Source: JBBIVB01 sp964567515 (GTDB lineage Bacteria; Patescibacteriota; Patescibacteriia; Veblenbacterales; UBA10138). From it: 5,073 bases of DNA. Both the position numbers and the translations under genes were made by a program. The stretch covers positions 1 through 5,073 of the forward strand of contig CAZMMW010000053.1 of the NCBI GenBank assembly GCA_964567515.1, read 5' to 3'. How positions within the stretch are numbered: position 1 is the first letter of the stretch; each line of letters opens with the position of its first letter. Below are positions 1 through 4,989 of the stretch, piece after piece. The notes under the pieces were generated by a model. That model searched no databases and was not told the DNA's origin. It was given only the letters and a program-made list of their open reading frames with translations.

Positions 1-339
1 ATTATAAATATCATTAGTATTCATTGGCGCGGTAAACTTTTTCCATAAACCGCCGCTCAAACTTTCCCAAGCGCCGCTGTTTTTAGACATTCTAAATTCT
101 TGCAAACACTGGCTGTAATAAATACGGCCTTCGCTGGAGCCGGCTGGAGCTGGTTCAGAGCAACCGGCGACCTGCGCCTGCGCTGACGAAGCTCCCCAAA
201 TGCCGGATAAACTGAAATCCGTTGATAAAAAATTCTGCCCCGGCCACAAGCCGTTATTCTGCCACAGGCCAAAACCAAAAGCCGCCGCTGCCGCTAGCGG
301 TAAAATTACTAATAAATTGTAGAAGAAACGGCGATCCAT
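1..339 (-). CDS. Secreted or membrane-anchored surface protein, N-terminal part (runs off window)
   Basis: The frame is open from an ATG at 339 down to base 1, giving 113 residues without a stop; the C-terminus lies outside the window. Residues 1-4 (MDRR) are charged and are followed by a hydrophobic, alanine-rich stretch at about 5-25, so this is a signal peptide or N-terminal anchor; an AQA motif near 53-55 could be a later processing site, but that is a guess. Residues 60-95 contain a Cys-...-EGRIYYSQC-...-SGAWESL pattern, which resembles the short 'GRIYY-N-...-GAW-L' module that often precedes 'NVGIGT' fibre-like modules in secreted proteins of Patescibacteria. The end (FTAPMNTNDIYN) fits such a continuation. 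No Shine-Dalgarno sequence precedes the ATG; a T-rich inverted-repeat arm (363-340) touches it directly. It probably belongs with the 635-residue protein at 895-2802 as a surface-protein locus. The exact function is unknown. Confidence 0.75.
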   Translation of the reverse strand, partial: MDRRFFYNLLVILPLAAAAAFGFGLWQNNGLWPGQNFLSTDFSLSGIWGASSAQAQVAGCSEPAPAGSSEGRIYYSQCLQEFRMSKNSGAWESLSGGLWKKFTAPMNTNDIYN

Positions 340-377
340 ATAATTCAAAATGTAAAAATCAAAGATTAAAATGACAA
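340..377 (+). repeat. Degenerate copy of the A-rich 59-bp repeat family; outer arm of cassette A
   Basis: Bases 346-377 match bases 3039-3070 of the 59-bp repeat at 26 of 32 positions, in the same (+) orientation, including the shared start CAAAATGTAAA. Bases 340-363 also form the outer inverted arm of cassette A. The repeat fills almost the whole 53-bp gap between the four-helix-bundle gene and the next surface-protein gene, and acts as the leader of the latter. Confidence 0.55.
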
Positions 378-392
378 GCTAAAATGTTAAAA

Positions 393-764
393 TTATTTTT
401 TACCTTTTAAGGTTAAGATACGGGAAGCTAAAATATTGGCGATTTCTATTAAATCTTTCAGTAGCCATGACAATTCATTTTGTTCGCCTTTGTTAGTATC
501 TTTTAAAAGAGTTAGCCAAACCTTTGACTCATTGGCTGATTTTAAAGCATGAGTGAAGAAATTAATGAAATCTTTCTTAGAACTAGCTGAATTGGCTTCA
601 ATATAATTAGCTAAAATACTGGTGCCACTTCTTAAGAGTTGTTTTCCTAAAACATTACTAACGGAATCTTGAGGAAGTTTATCAATAAACTTGATTAGTC
701 TTAATACCCAATGATAAAGCCTCTTTTTAAATTCATTTTTAAATTTTACACTGTCATTTTCCAT
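393..764 (-). CDS. Four-helix-bundle protein (23S rRNA IVP / S23-like family)
   Basis: The product has 123 residues, the usual length of the IVP/S23 family. Residues about 8-30, 34-59, 62-89 and 94-118 can form four amphipathic helices. The family signature is clear in the middle: LRSGTSILANYIEA at 44-57, then KKDFINFFTHALKSANES at 63-80 and WL at 83-84. Family members are small oligomeric helical bundles, first known from ORFs within 23S rRNA intervening sequences and related in fold to the Avd protein of diversity-generating retroelements; their biochemical role in this setting is not known. It begins at ATG 764 without a Shine-Dalgarno sequence; the next upstream in-frame sequence is the repeat arm. 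It lies between two surface-protein genes of the same orientation and has its own candidate promoter. Its first 12 codons resemble the 59-bp intergenic repeat. It differs strongly from the second family member at 4628-4987, so the two are not a recent duplication. Confidence 0.85.
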   Translation of the reverse strand: MENDSVKFKNEFKKRLYHWVLRLIKFIDKLPQDSVSNVLGKQLLRSGTSILANYIEANSASSKKDFINFFTHALKSANESKVWLTLLKDTNKGEQNELSWLLKDLIEIANILASRILTLKGKK

Positions 765-783
765 TTTGATTTTTAATTTTTGA
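733..783 (-). repeat. Start region of four-helix-bundle gene, related to the 59-bp intergenic repeat
   Basis: Read on the minus strand from 783 to 733, this stretch aligns without gaps to 3038-3088 (and its twin at 3929-3979) at about 42 of 51 positions. The best part, 770-733, matches at 33 of 38, including ATCAAAATGGAAAAT and TAAAATTTAAAAAT exactly. It covers the start codon and first codons (MENDSVKFKN) of the four-helix-bundle gene; the repeat would read MENNKLKFKN. A-rich composition raises the chance background, but the long exact blocks keep the same register. Confidence 0.5.
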
Positions 784-807
784 TTTATTGTAAGTTTTTT
801 CTTCCAA

Positions 808-837
808 ATTATATTCCTTATTTTTCTGGTTTGAAAA
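808..837 (-). promoter_or_regulatory. Candidate sigma70-type promoter for the four-helix-bundle gene
   Basis: On the minus strand a perfect TATAAT (813-808) lies 18 bp after a weak TTTTCA (837-832, four of six matches to TTGACA). A transcript would start near 801, about 36 nt before the ATG at 764. The very A/T-rich context makes chance matches likely, so confidence is moderate. Confidence 0.4.
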
Positions 838-843
838 TTCTTG

Positions 844-882
844 CCTTAAAAATTTAATAGAAATTAAAAGTTAGGATTAAGG
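844..882 (-). terminator. Weak hairpin after the 635-residue protein gene
   Basis: Just beyond the stop of the gene ending at 895, the minus strand has an interrupted palindrome: an outer CCTTAA/TTAAGG pair (882-877 and 849-844) and an inner TTTAAT-TTCT-ATTAAA stem-loop (868-853) followed by a short T run. The inner stem is A/T only, so termination would be weak. It could be a chance structure. Confidence 0.22.
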
Positions 883-894
883 TAAAATAATAAT

Positions 895-2802
895 TTAGTC
901 CCCCGCATCGCTAGTTTCTCTTGTTATTTTCACAGAGCCCCTATGAGTACCTGAGCTGTTTTGCGCCACAAGACAATAATAATACCCCTCTTGTGTGGAT
1001 GACCCCTCAAACTCACCACTAACAGTAATGTGCGTTGCGCCGCCTAAAACTGAACCTAATGGGATGACGTCGGGTAACAAAGCGCAAGTAGCTGAAAAAC
1101 TCCCATACCTGAAAGAAACATTAGTGCTTAAACCATTAGCTCTAACCGATCCGTTCAGCGTATAGACATATCTGCCTCTGGCATTAAGTGCTGATGACCA
1201 GCCCCACGTGCTCGCCACTGGCGCGGCAGGAGTTAAAAATTCAATAGTGGCAGTCTTAGAACTATCCATTCTTAATATACAGGGATCAGTAGCTATAGCA
1301 ACAGAGCAAGCCCCGCCCCACACTCCTGTTTGACCAGAAGGAATGGTAGCCGCCAGTGTCACATTATCAAAAGCATCAAAAGTGGCAGTACATATTCCGG
1401 AACTGCTGGAACAAGCAGTAATACCAGACGGGGAACTAGAAACCGAGCCAGTGCCGGTGACTGCCACTGTTAAACTTGGCTTGGCAAAACTGGCCGTGAC
1501 TGTTTTGTTGCTGGACATTGTCACATTACAAGCGCCGGTGCCACTGCAAGCCCCGCCCCAACCAGTAAATAAATAACCAGTAACTGGATTAGCGGTTAAA
1601 CTTATAATAGTATCTAGGTTATATTCCCAACAATAAGTAGGACTGCCGGTACAAGAACCCGTAGCGCCAACAGGAACACTGGCAACCGTGCCGGTGCTAA
1701 GACCGCTAGATACTGTTACGGCTAACGTCGGTTTGCTGAAAGCCACTGTCACATTTTTATCACCGTTCATAATTAAAGTACAAGTGGTGCTTGTGCCACT
1801 GCAAGCTCCGCCCCAATTAATTGCTACCCCCTCGGCAACAGCAGCAGTTAAAGTAACGGTGGGAGGTCCAGTAATAATATTATATGCATAACTACAAGTT
1901 AAACCGCAATTAATACGAGTATCATTAGAAGTAATGGTGCCGCTACCGGTTTTGGTTATAGATAACAGAGCAAAGTTTCCCCAGCCGGGAAAAATCATCA
2001 CGCCGTCAGCCGACAGCGCTAAAGCGTTCCGACCAACAGAGCTGCTGGCGCTTTCTTTGGCCCAAAATCTTAACTGACGCGAACCGCTGTCAGCATAAAC
2101 AGCCCAATGATCATTGGCGGTAGTTGAACTTAATTTTAGATTTATTTCCGGATTGCCGGTGTTGTTGTCAATATACAGGCGCGGGCCACTGCCAGTCTCG
2201 CCCATTATTCCCAACCGGGTGCCGGAAGGCCAGCTGACAGTACTCGGCGTAGCCGTGCCAATAGCGACGATGCCAGAAAGATTTGACGCAGTGCCTTTAA
2301 AAATATTTTGGTTTGTTTCTCGCGTCCATAAAGCAGAATCGTTAAGAGTACCGCTACCCGGAGTGTTGGCCCAAGATGTTATACAATCGGCATCAGTGCC
2401 GGCATCCTCACCATCTGGTAAACAATATCTTTTAGCAAACAAATTGCCATCGCCTGTCGCGCCTGATGCTAAAGTAGCTGGATCTCTCGCAATACTGCCA
2501 AAATATCCTGCCCATTTATTCTCTGGATATAAAGATTGAGCATACAATACTATCTGCCGATCAGAAATAAATTGAGCAAAGCCAGCAGTTACGCCCGATG
2601 TTGCCAAAGTTTTCAATCTTATAGAACCGTCTTGAGATAATGTTTCACTTGTTGGCATAGCCCACACTGGTCCGTAAAGATTTCCAGCTGGCGGGTTTTG
2701 CGTTGGATCCTGCCAAATTCCTTCAGTTTGAGCATAAACTAAAGAACCGGCCCACAATAGTGGCAGTAGAAAAAGAAAAATAATAAATTGGCGGCGCGAC
2801 AT
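895..2802 (-). CDS. Large secreted surface protein with Cys-rich InlB-B-type repeats and Fn3-like domain
   Basis: The product has 635 residues. Residues 1-24 are a signal peptide (MSRR, hydrophobic core, VYA before Q25). Residues 27-110 begin GIWQDPTQNPPAGN, a typical mature start of fibre-like secreted proteins. A short acidic Cys loop (C127...C140, with D130, E132, D133, D137, D139) may bind a cation; this is a guess. Residues 177-272 resemble a 'VGIGT-P...' tail-fibre-like module (VAIGTATPS, HWAVYADSGSRQLRFW). Three repeats at about 280-356, 360-440 and 444-523 match the divergent InlB B-repeat/bacterial-repeat pattern, each with a WGGACS motif (W330, W415, W495), four cysteines and a final 'vTa.F'. 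Residues 525-627 look like a fibronectin-III-like domain (LNGSVRANGLSTNVSFRYG ... YYYCLVAQNSSGT). There is no LPXTG motif or C-terminal membrane segment, so it is probably released or held by partners. The likely role is an extracellular adhesin or surface structure. ATG 2802 is the only sensible start as it opens the signal peptide; no Shine-Dalgarno is seen. Confidence 0.85.
   Translation of the reverse strand: MSRRQFIIFLFLLPLLWAGSLVYAQTEGIWQDPTQNPPAGNLYGPVWAMPTSETLSQDGSIRLKTLATSGVTAGFAQFISDRQIVLYAQSLYPENKWAGYFGSIARDPATLASGATGDGNLFAKRYCLPDGEDAGTDADCITSWANTPGSGTLNDSALWTRETNQNIFKGTASNLSGIVAIGTATPSTVSWPSGTRLGIMGETGSGPRLYIDNNTGNPEINLKLSSTTANDHWAVYADSGSRQLRFWAKESASSSVGRNALALSADGVMIFPGWGNFALLSITKTGSGTITSNDTRINCGLTCSYAYNIITGPPTVTLTAAVAEGVAINWGGACSGTSTTCTLIMNGDKNVTVAFSKPTLAVTVSSGLSTGTVASVPVGATGSCTGSPTYCWEYNLDTIISLTANPVTGYLFTGWGGACSGTGACNVTMSSNKTVTASFAKPSLTVAVTGTGSVSSSPSGITACSSSSGICTATFDAFDNVTLAATIPSGQTGVWGGACSVAIATDPCILRMDSSKTATIEFLTPAAPVASTWGWSSALNARGRYVYTLNGSVRANGLSTNVSFRYGSFSATCALLPDVIPLGSVLGGATHITVSGEFEGSSTQEGYYYCLVAQNSSGTHRGSVKITRETSDAGD
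1234..1965 (-). repeat. Three tandem Cys-rich InlB-B-type repeat units within the surface protein gene
   Basis: Units encoded at about 1735-1965, 1483-1725 and 1234-1473 each have the pattern G-(T/S)-(I/V)...C...C...vtLtA....WGGACS...C...M...K..T..F. The DNA for GGAC and its flank is almost identical in all three: 1306-1320 and 1546-1560 are the same 15-mer, and 1801-1815 differs at one base. The rest has diverged, so this is an old duplication with a conserved core. Confidence 0.75.
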
Positions 2803-2807
2803 TATTG

Positions 2808-2849
2808 TTTAGTATTAGTTTTAATAAGTTTAGTATTAGTTTTAATAAT
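2808..2849. repeat. Two-copy 21-bp tandem repeat in the leader of the surface-protein gene
   Basis: Bases 2808-2828 and 2829-2849 are head-to-tail copies with 20 of 21 positions identical (shared core AGTATTAGTTTTAATAA). The pair lies within the untranslated leader predicted from the promoter at 2928-2956 and ends 5 bp before the start codon at 2802. Within each unit the TAGT..TTAGT motif is itself repeated. It may have arisen by slippage; a regulatory role is possible but not shown. Confidence 0.85.
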
Positions 2850-2927
2850 ACAGCTACAGCACAAAATACCAATTTTTGTTACTAATTTTGGCTGATTTTG
2901 CCTAATATTTATAAGCTTGATATACTT

Positions 2928-2956
2928 ATTATAGCATAAAAAATAGCTCCTGGCAA
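2928..2956 (-). promoter_or_regulatory. Sigma70-type promoter for the 635-residue surface protein
   Basis: On the minus strand TTGCCA (2956-2951) is followed after exactly 17 bp by TATAAT (2933-2928), with an extended -10 TG one base upstream (ATGC-TATAAT). The -35 matches the consensus at five of six positions. Transcription would start near 2921 and give a leader of about 118 nt before the ATG at 2802, containing the tandem repeat. This is the best promoter in the window. Confidence 0.7.
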
Positions 2957-2966
2957 GCTTTAATAA

Positions 2967-2983
2967 AATAGATAACATCTATT
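2967..2983. other. Perfect short palindrome upstream of the promoter
   Basis: AATAGAT-AAC-ATCTATT is a perfect 7-bp inverted repeat with a 3-bp centre. It lies about 10 bp upstream of the -35 box, centred near -54 from the predicted transcription start, a position suited to a dimeric activator or repressor. An A/T-rich background could yield it by chance. Confidence 0.3.
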
Positions 2984-3029
2984 CATTATTTCTTCCTTAA
3001 ATATATACTTTTCAATAAAAGACACTGAC

Positions 3030-3088
3030 TAAATAATGCAAAATGTAAATATCAAAATGGAAAATAACAAATTAAAATTTAAAAATAA
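3030..3088 (+). repeat. A-rich 59-bp repeat, copy 1
   Basis: This stretch is identical over 59 bp to 3921-3979, in the same orientation. It contains ATCAAAATGGAAAAT followed by an A-rich tail and would read MENNKLKFKN from its internal ATG at 3057, without extending into a long ORF. It is related to the start of the four-helix-bundle gene at 393-764 and to the degenerate copy at 340-377. Here its 3' side is followed directly by the two MITE-like elements. Confidence 0.95.
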
Positions 3089-3095
3089 TCATTAT

Positions 3096-3174
3096 GTCGC
3101 TGCGAGGGAATGAAACGACCGAAGCAGTCTAGAGATTGTTTGGCAGAGATTGCTTCACTGATGCTCGCAATGAC
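3096..3174. mobile_element. MITE-like palindromic element 1 (GTCATTGCGAG family)
   Basis: The 79-bp element starts GTCGCTGCGAGG and ends GCTCGCAATGAC, which are inverted ends with 9 of 12 matches. Inside it has CCGAAGCAGTCTAGAGAT and, on the other side, the partly complementary AGAGATTGCTTC. Elements with GTCATTGCGAG ends and GAAGCAATCT cores are widespread in bacterial genomes and have no coding capacity; how they spread is unclear. It is GC-richer than the surrounding sequence. Confidence 0.75.
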
Positions 3175-3181
3175 TGTTATC

Positions 3182-3245
3182 GTCACTGCGAGGCAAAGCC
3201 GAAGCAGTCTAGAGATCGCCGCGCTCACCAGCAGCTCGCAATGAC
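3182..3245. mobile_element. MITE-like palindromic element 2 (GTCATTGCGAG family)
   Basis: The 64-bp element starts GTCACTGCGAGG and ends GCTCGCAATGAC (10 of 12 inverted matches). It shares the 18-bp core CCGAAGCAGTCTAGAGAT with element 1 and follows it after only 7 bp, so the two form a head-to-tail pair. Its right half differs from element 1, so it is a separate variant rather than a recent exact duplicate. Confidence 0.75.
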
Positions 3246-3299
3246 AAAGAGAATAAAAATATTCTTACTTCATAATTCTAAATTCTTAATTAATTTATT

Positions 3300-3881
3300 A
3301 TGTCAGATTTTATTTCTACTAACCGAGTATGGGCTATTGTTCTGGTAGCGGCTATCTTTGTAGCCGCGGTCAGCGGCATTATTGGCTACAACCTGGGGCT
3401 CTCTCACACTCTTAATCTCAAACTGACCAATACTATTAATTCATTTAATAACGCTAATGGTAATAAAACATCTAACGAACTGATTAATAATATTAACAGC
3501 AACGAGCAAAGCATCAATAATAATTTAAATAATATTAATAATGAATTGCCCGCGACTAATGAGAGCACAGAACTGGAAGGCATTATTGGTAAAATAACAA
3601 CCGATAGTTTTACTTTAACTACCTTAAGAGAATACCCCCAGGCAACCAAACCAACTGACTATCTAATCGCTATCAATCAACAAACTAAAATAACAGAAAC
3701 CGTGGCGCAGATTACAATACCGGCTGGCGACGGACTGCCCCAGACTAACATTACTACCCGCGCGCTCAAGGCCACTGATCTTAAAGCGGGACAAAAAGCA
3801 GAAGTGGTAACTGTAAGCCAGCTCACAGATCCAATATTAATAGCCGCTACTATTAACATTAAAACCATGATTAAAAAATAA
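3300..3881 (+). CDS. Membrane-anchored extracytoplasmic protein with DUF5666-like domain
   Basis: The product has 193 residues. Residues 10-33 form one hydrophobic N-terminal segment (VWAIVLVAAIFVAAVSGIIG), either an anchor or an uncleaved signal. Residues 44-88 are a linker in which 19 of 45 residues are Asn. Residues 92-188 form a small beta-rich domain: GIIGKITTDSFTLTT, then YLIAINQQTKIT, then a closing ATDLKAGQKAEVVTV and an 'I.A..I.I' strand. This order (G.I.....s.tl..., ...v.v...T.i, ...l..GqkV.V.g) fits the DUF5666 type, whose function is unknown. The domain would lie outside the membrane. ATG 3300 is chosen because it opens just before the membrane segment; there is no Shine-Dalgarno sequence. 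It lies 140 bp before lemA in the same direction and may be co-transcribed. The DUF5666 assignment is by pattern only. Confidence 0.78.
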   Translation: MSDFISTNRVWAIVLVAAIFVAAVSGIIGYNLGLSHTLNLKLTNTINSFNNANGNKTSNELINNINSNEQSINNNLNNINNELPATNESTELEGIIGKITTDSFTLTTLREYPQATKPTDYLIAINQQTKITETVAQITIPAGDGLPQTNITTRALKATDLKAGQKAEVVTVSQLTDPILIAATINIKTMIKK

Positions 3882-3900
3882 TAATTCAGCATAGAATTAT
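3881..3900. terminator. Weak hairpin at the end of the DUF5666-like gene
   Basis: ATAATTC-AGCATA-GAATTAT gives a 7-bp stem with a 6-nt loop, starting on the last base of the stop codon at 3881. No T run follows on the plus strand, while an A run precedes it, so it would work better as a minus-strand terminator, where no gene arrives. It may instead be an mRNA 3'-end stabiliser or chance. Confidence 0.25.
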
Positions 3901-3920
3901 AAAGCTTGGAAAAAGAATAT

Positions 3921-3979
3921 TAAATAATGCAAAATGTAAATATCAAAATGGAAAATAACAAATTAAAATTTAAAAATAA
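3921..3979 (+). repeat. A-rich 59-bp repeat, copy 2, upstream of lemA
   Basis: This is the exact twin of 3030-3088 and lies in the same direction relative to the following gene. It is followed almost at once by a T-rich stretch (3984-4020) that is roughly its inverse, so here both arms of a cassette-like structure lie back to back with no gene between them. Confidence 0.95.
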
Positions 3980-3983
3980 ATAA

Positions 3984-4021
3984 TTTTGATTTTTGATTTT
4001 TTAATTTTAAATTTATTTTAT
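3984..4021 (+). repeat. T-rich inverted arm and leader immediately before lemA
   Basis: The stretch is nearly pure T and A, with TTTTGATTTTTGATTTTTTA at 3984-4003, and it runs directly into the lemA ATG at 4022. It resembles the T-rich arm found before the gene at 339 and is a loose inverse of the A-rich 59-bp repeat just upstream (about 14 of 20 at best by eye). No Shine-Dalgarno sequence is present. Low complexity limits confidence. Confidence 0.4.
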
Positions 4022-4579
4022 ATGTCTACACTCACCTGGATTATCATCATCGCCCTTGGCTTAATAGCGCTTTGGGTGGTTTATACTTATAACCGTTTAA
4101 TTTCTTTGCGCAATCGTTCGCAAGAAGGATGGAGCGATATTGACGTGCAACTCAAGCGTCGTTATGATTTAATTCCTAATTTAGTAGCCACCGTCAAAGG
4201 TTATGCCAAACACGAAGAAGGGGTGTTTACCCGCGTTACTGACGCCAGAACCCGCGCTATGGGAGCCAAAACTCTGGCTGAACGAGGCGAAGCGGAAAAT
4301 ATGTTGACCGATACTCTAAAAAGTTTATTTGCCGTGGCTGAAAACTATCCTGATCTTAAGGCCTCGGTTAATTTTGCCAAACTACAGGATGAACTGGCTG
4401 ACACGGAAAATAAAATCCAGGCCTCGCGGAGATTTTACAACGGGCTGGTGCGCGACCTGAACACCATGATTCAAAGTTTCCCCAATAATGTGATCGCCAG
4501 TTTATTTAAATTTACTAGCCAAGAATTTTTTGCTTTAGAGCAAGAGGAGGCCAAAGAGCCGGTGAAGGTTAGCTTTTAG
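4022..4579 (+). CDS. lemA: LemA family membrane protein
   Basis: The product has 185 residues, the usual LemA length. One transmembrane helix (about 5-21, WIIIIALGLIALWVVYTY) sits at the N-terminus, followed by a helical cytoplasmic or extracytoplasmic body. Family hallmarks are all present: NRLISLRNRSQEGWSDIDVQ at 24-43, LKRRYDLIPNLVATVKGYAK at 44-63, ARTRAMGA at 75-82, ENYPDLKA at 107-114, NFAKLQDELADTENKIQASR at 117-136, RFYNGLVRDLN at 137-147 and FPNNVIASLF at 153-162. The molecular function is not settled, but lemA commonly precedes htpX, as it seems to here, and may assist or be processed by that protease. The start is placed at ATG 4022. A longer in-frame TTG start at 3986 would add 12 residues encoded by the T-rich repeat and is less likely. 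A four-helix-bundle gene now separates it from htpX. Confidence 0.95.
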   Translation: MSTLTWIIIIALGLIALWVVYTYNRLISLRNRSQEGWSDIDVQLKRRYDLIPNLVATVKGYAKHEEGVFTRVTDARTRAMGAKTLAERGEAENMLTDTLKSLFAVAENYPDLKASVNFAKLQDELADTENKIQASRRFYNGLVRDLNTMIQSFPNNVIASLFKFTSQEFFALEQEEAKEPVKVSF

Positions 4580-4583
4580 AAGC

Positions 4584-4622
4584 TGGTTCCTAGCCACTAG
4601 TTCCTAATTTTATAGTTCCTAG
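4584..4622 (+). repeat. Left inverted-repeat array of cassette B
   Basis: Three direct copies of a decamer occur at 4584-4593 (TGGTTCCTAG), 4598-4607 (TAGTTCCTAA) and 4613-4622 (TAGTTCCTAG), spaced 14 and 15 bp apart. They lie between the lemA stop and the ATG at 4628. The 4586-4606 stretch is the inverse of 4998-5018 with three mismatches. Confidence 0.85.
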
Positions 4623-4627
4623 TATTT

Positions 4628-4987
4628 ATGAATTCTTATCGGGATTTAACAGTCTGGCAAAAAGCCTGCGATTTAGTATTGCTTGTATATGAACTAACAA
4701 AAGAGTTTCCATCGCCTGAACAATTCGGTTTAACCAGTCAAATGCGGCGGTCAGCCGTATCAATACCCTCCAATATCGCCGAGGGTTTTACTCGTCGCTC
4801 GCCGGCAGATCATTCCAATTTTGCTCGCATAGCCTTTGCCTCTGGTGCGGAACTTGAAACCCAGCTTTATTTAGCAGAAAAATTAAAACTATCTAATACT
4901 AACAAAATTAGTGAAGCAAAAAGGCTTCTGGATGAAGTTATGCGTATGTTAAATAAATTAACAAATATACTTAAAAGTAATAAATAA
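4628..4987 (+). CDS. Four-helix-bundle protein (23S rRNA IVP / S23-like family)
   Basis: The product has 119 residues and is a canonical member of the family: YRDLTVWQKACDLVLLVYEL at 4-23 (helix 1), FPSPEQFGLTSQMRRSAVSI at 27-46, PSNIAEGF at 47-54, then SNFARIAFASGAELETQLYL at 63-82 and a last helix at about 92-116. The RRSAVSIPSNIAEG block and the conserved SGAELETQL are diagnostic. Such proteins form pentamer-like or other small helical assemblies and are known from rRNA intervening sequences; the Avd protein of diversity-generating retroelements shares the fold. No reverse transcriptase is seen here. The gene interrupts the usual lemA-htpX pair and is bracketed by inverted repeats, so it is probably a recent passenger. 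It starts at ATG 4628; there is no Shine-Dalgarno sequence, and the leader is the repeat array. Confidence 0.93.
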   Translation: MNSYRDLTVWQKACDLVLLVYELTKEFPSPEQFGLTSQMRRSAVSIPSNIAEGFTRRSPADHSNFARIAFASGAELETQLYLAEKLKLSNTNKISEAKRLLDEVMRMLNKLTNILKSNK

Positions 4988-4989
4988 TT

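Larger units (their letters stand above)
340..788 (-). mobile_element. Putative IVS-like cassette A: four-helix-bundle gene between inverted repeats
   Basis: The four-helix-bundle gene at 393-764 is enclosed by two A/T-rich arms, 340-363 and 765-788, which are inverted copies of each other with 21 of 24 positions identical by eye. The inner edge of the 765-788 arm touches the ATG of the four-helix-bundle gene, and the outer edge of the 340-363 arm touches the ATG of the next gene. The layout resembles intervening sequences of 23S rRNA, where complementary ends bracket an IVP gene, but no rRNA is present here. No target-site duplication is visible and no transposase is encoded, so mobility is an inference. 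Low sequence complexity weakens the case. Confidence 0.35.

Noticed and set aside
57..278. Open frame on the minus strand, 73 codons
   Set aside because: It is out of frame with the 113-codon open frame from 339, which has a signal peptide and recognisable module; its Arg/Ala-rich product looks like a shadow.
1343..2539. Three plus-strand open frames at 1343-1576, 1688-1891 and 2114-2539
   Set aside because: They lie opposite the surface-protein gene, whose repeats, signal peptide and cysteine pattern are coherent; the antisense products have no family features.
3136..3348. Open frame on the plus strand, 70 codons (contains RNDCYRHCEAKPKQ)
   Set aside because: It is a translation of the two palindromic MITE-like elements and overlaps the better-supported gene at 3300; such peptides are a common false annotation.
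3404..3892. Two minus-strand open frames opposite the DUF5666-like gene
   Set aside because: Leucine/valine-rich shadows of the Asn- and Ile-rich coding strand, with no start signals or recognisable domains.
3986..4021. TTG start that would extend LemA by 12 residues
   Set aside because: The extension is encoded by T-rich repeat DNA; ATG 4022 gives the normal LemA length and N-terminal membrane helix.
393..4987. Diversity-generating retroelement with the four-helix-bundle genes as Avd
   Set aside because: No reverse transcriptase, template repeat or matching variable repeat is visible in the window; the proteins fit the broader IVP/S23 family.
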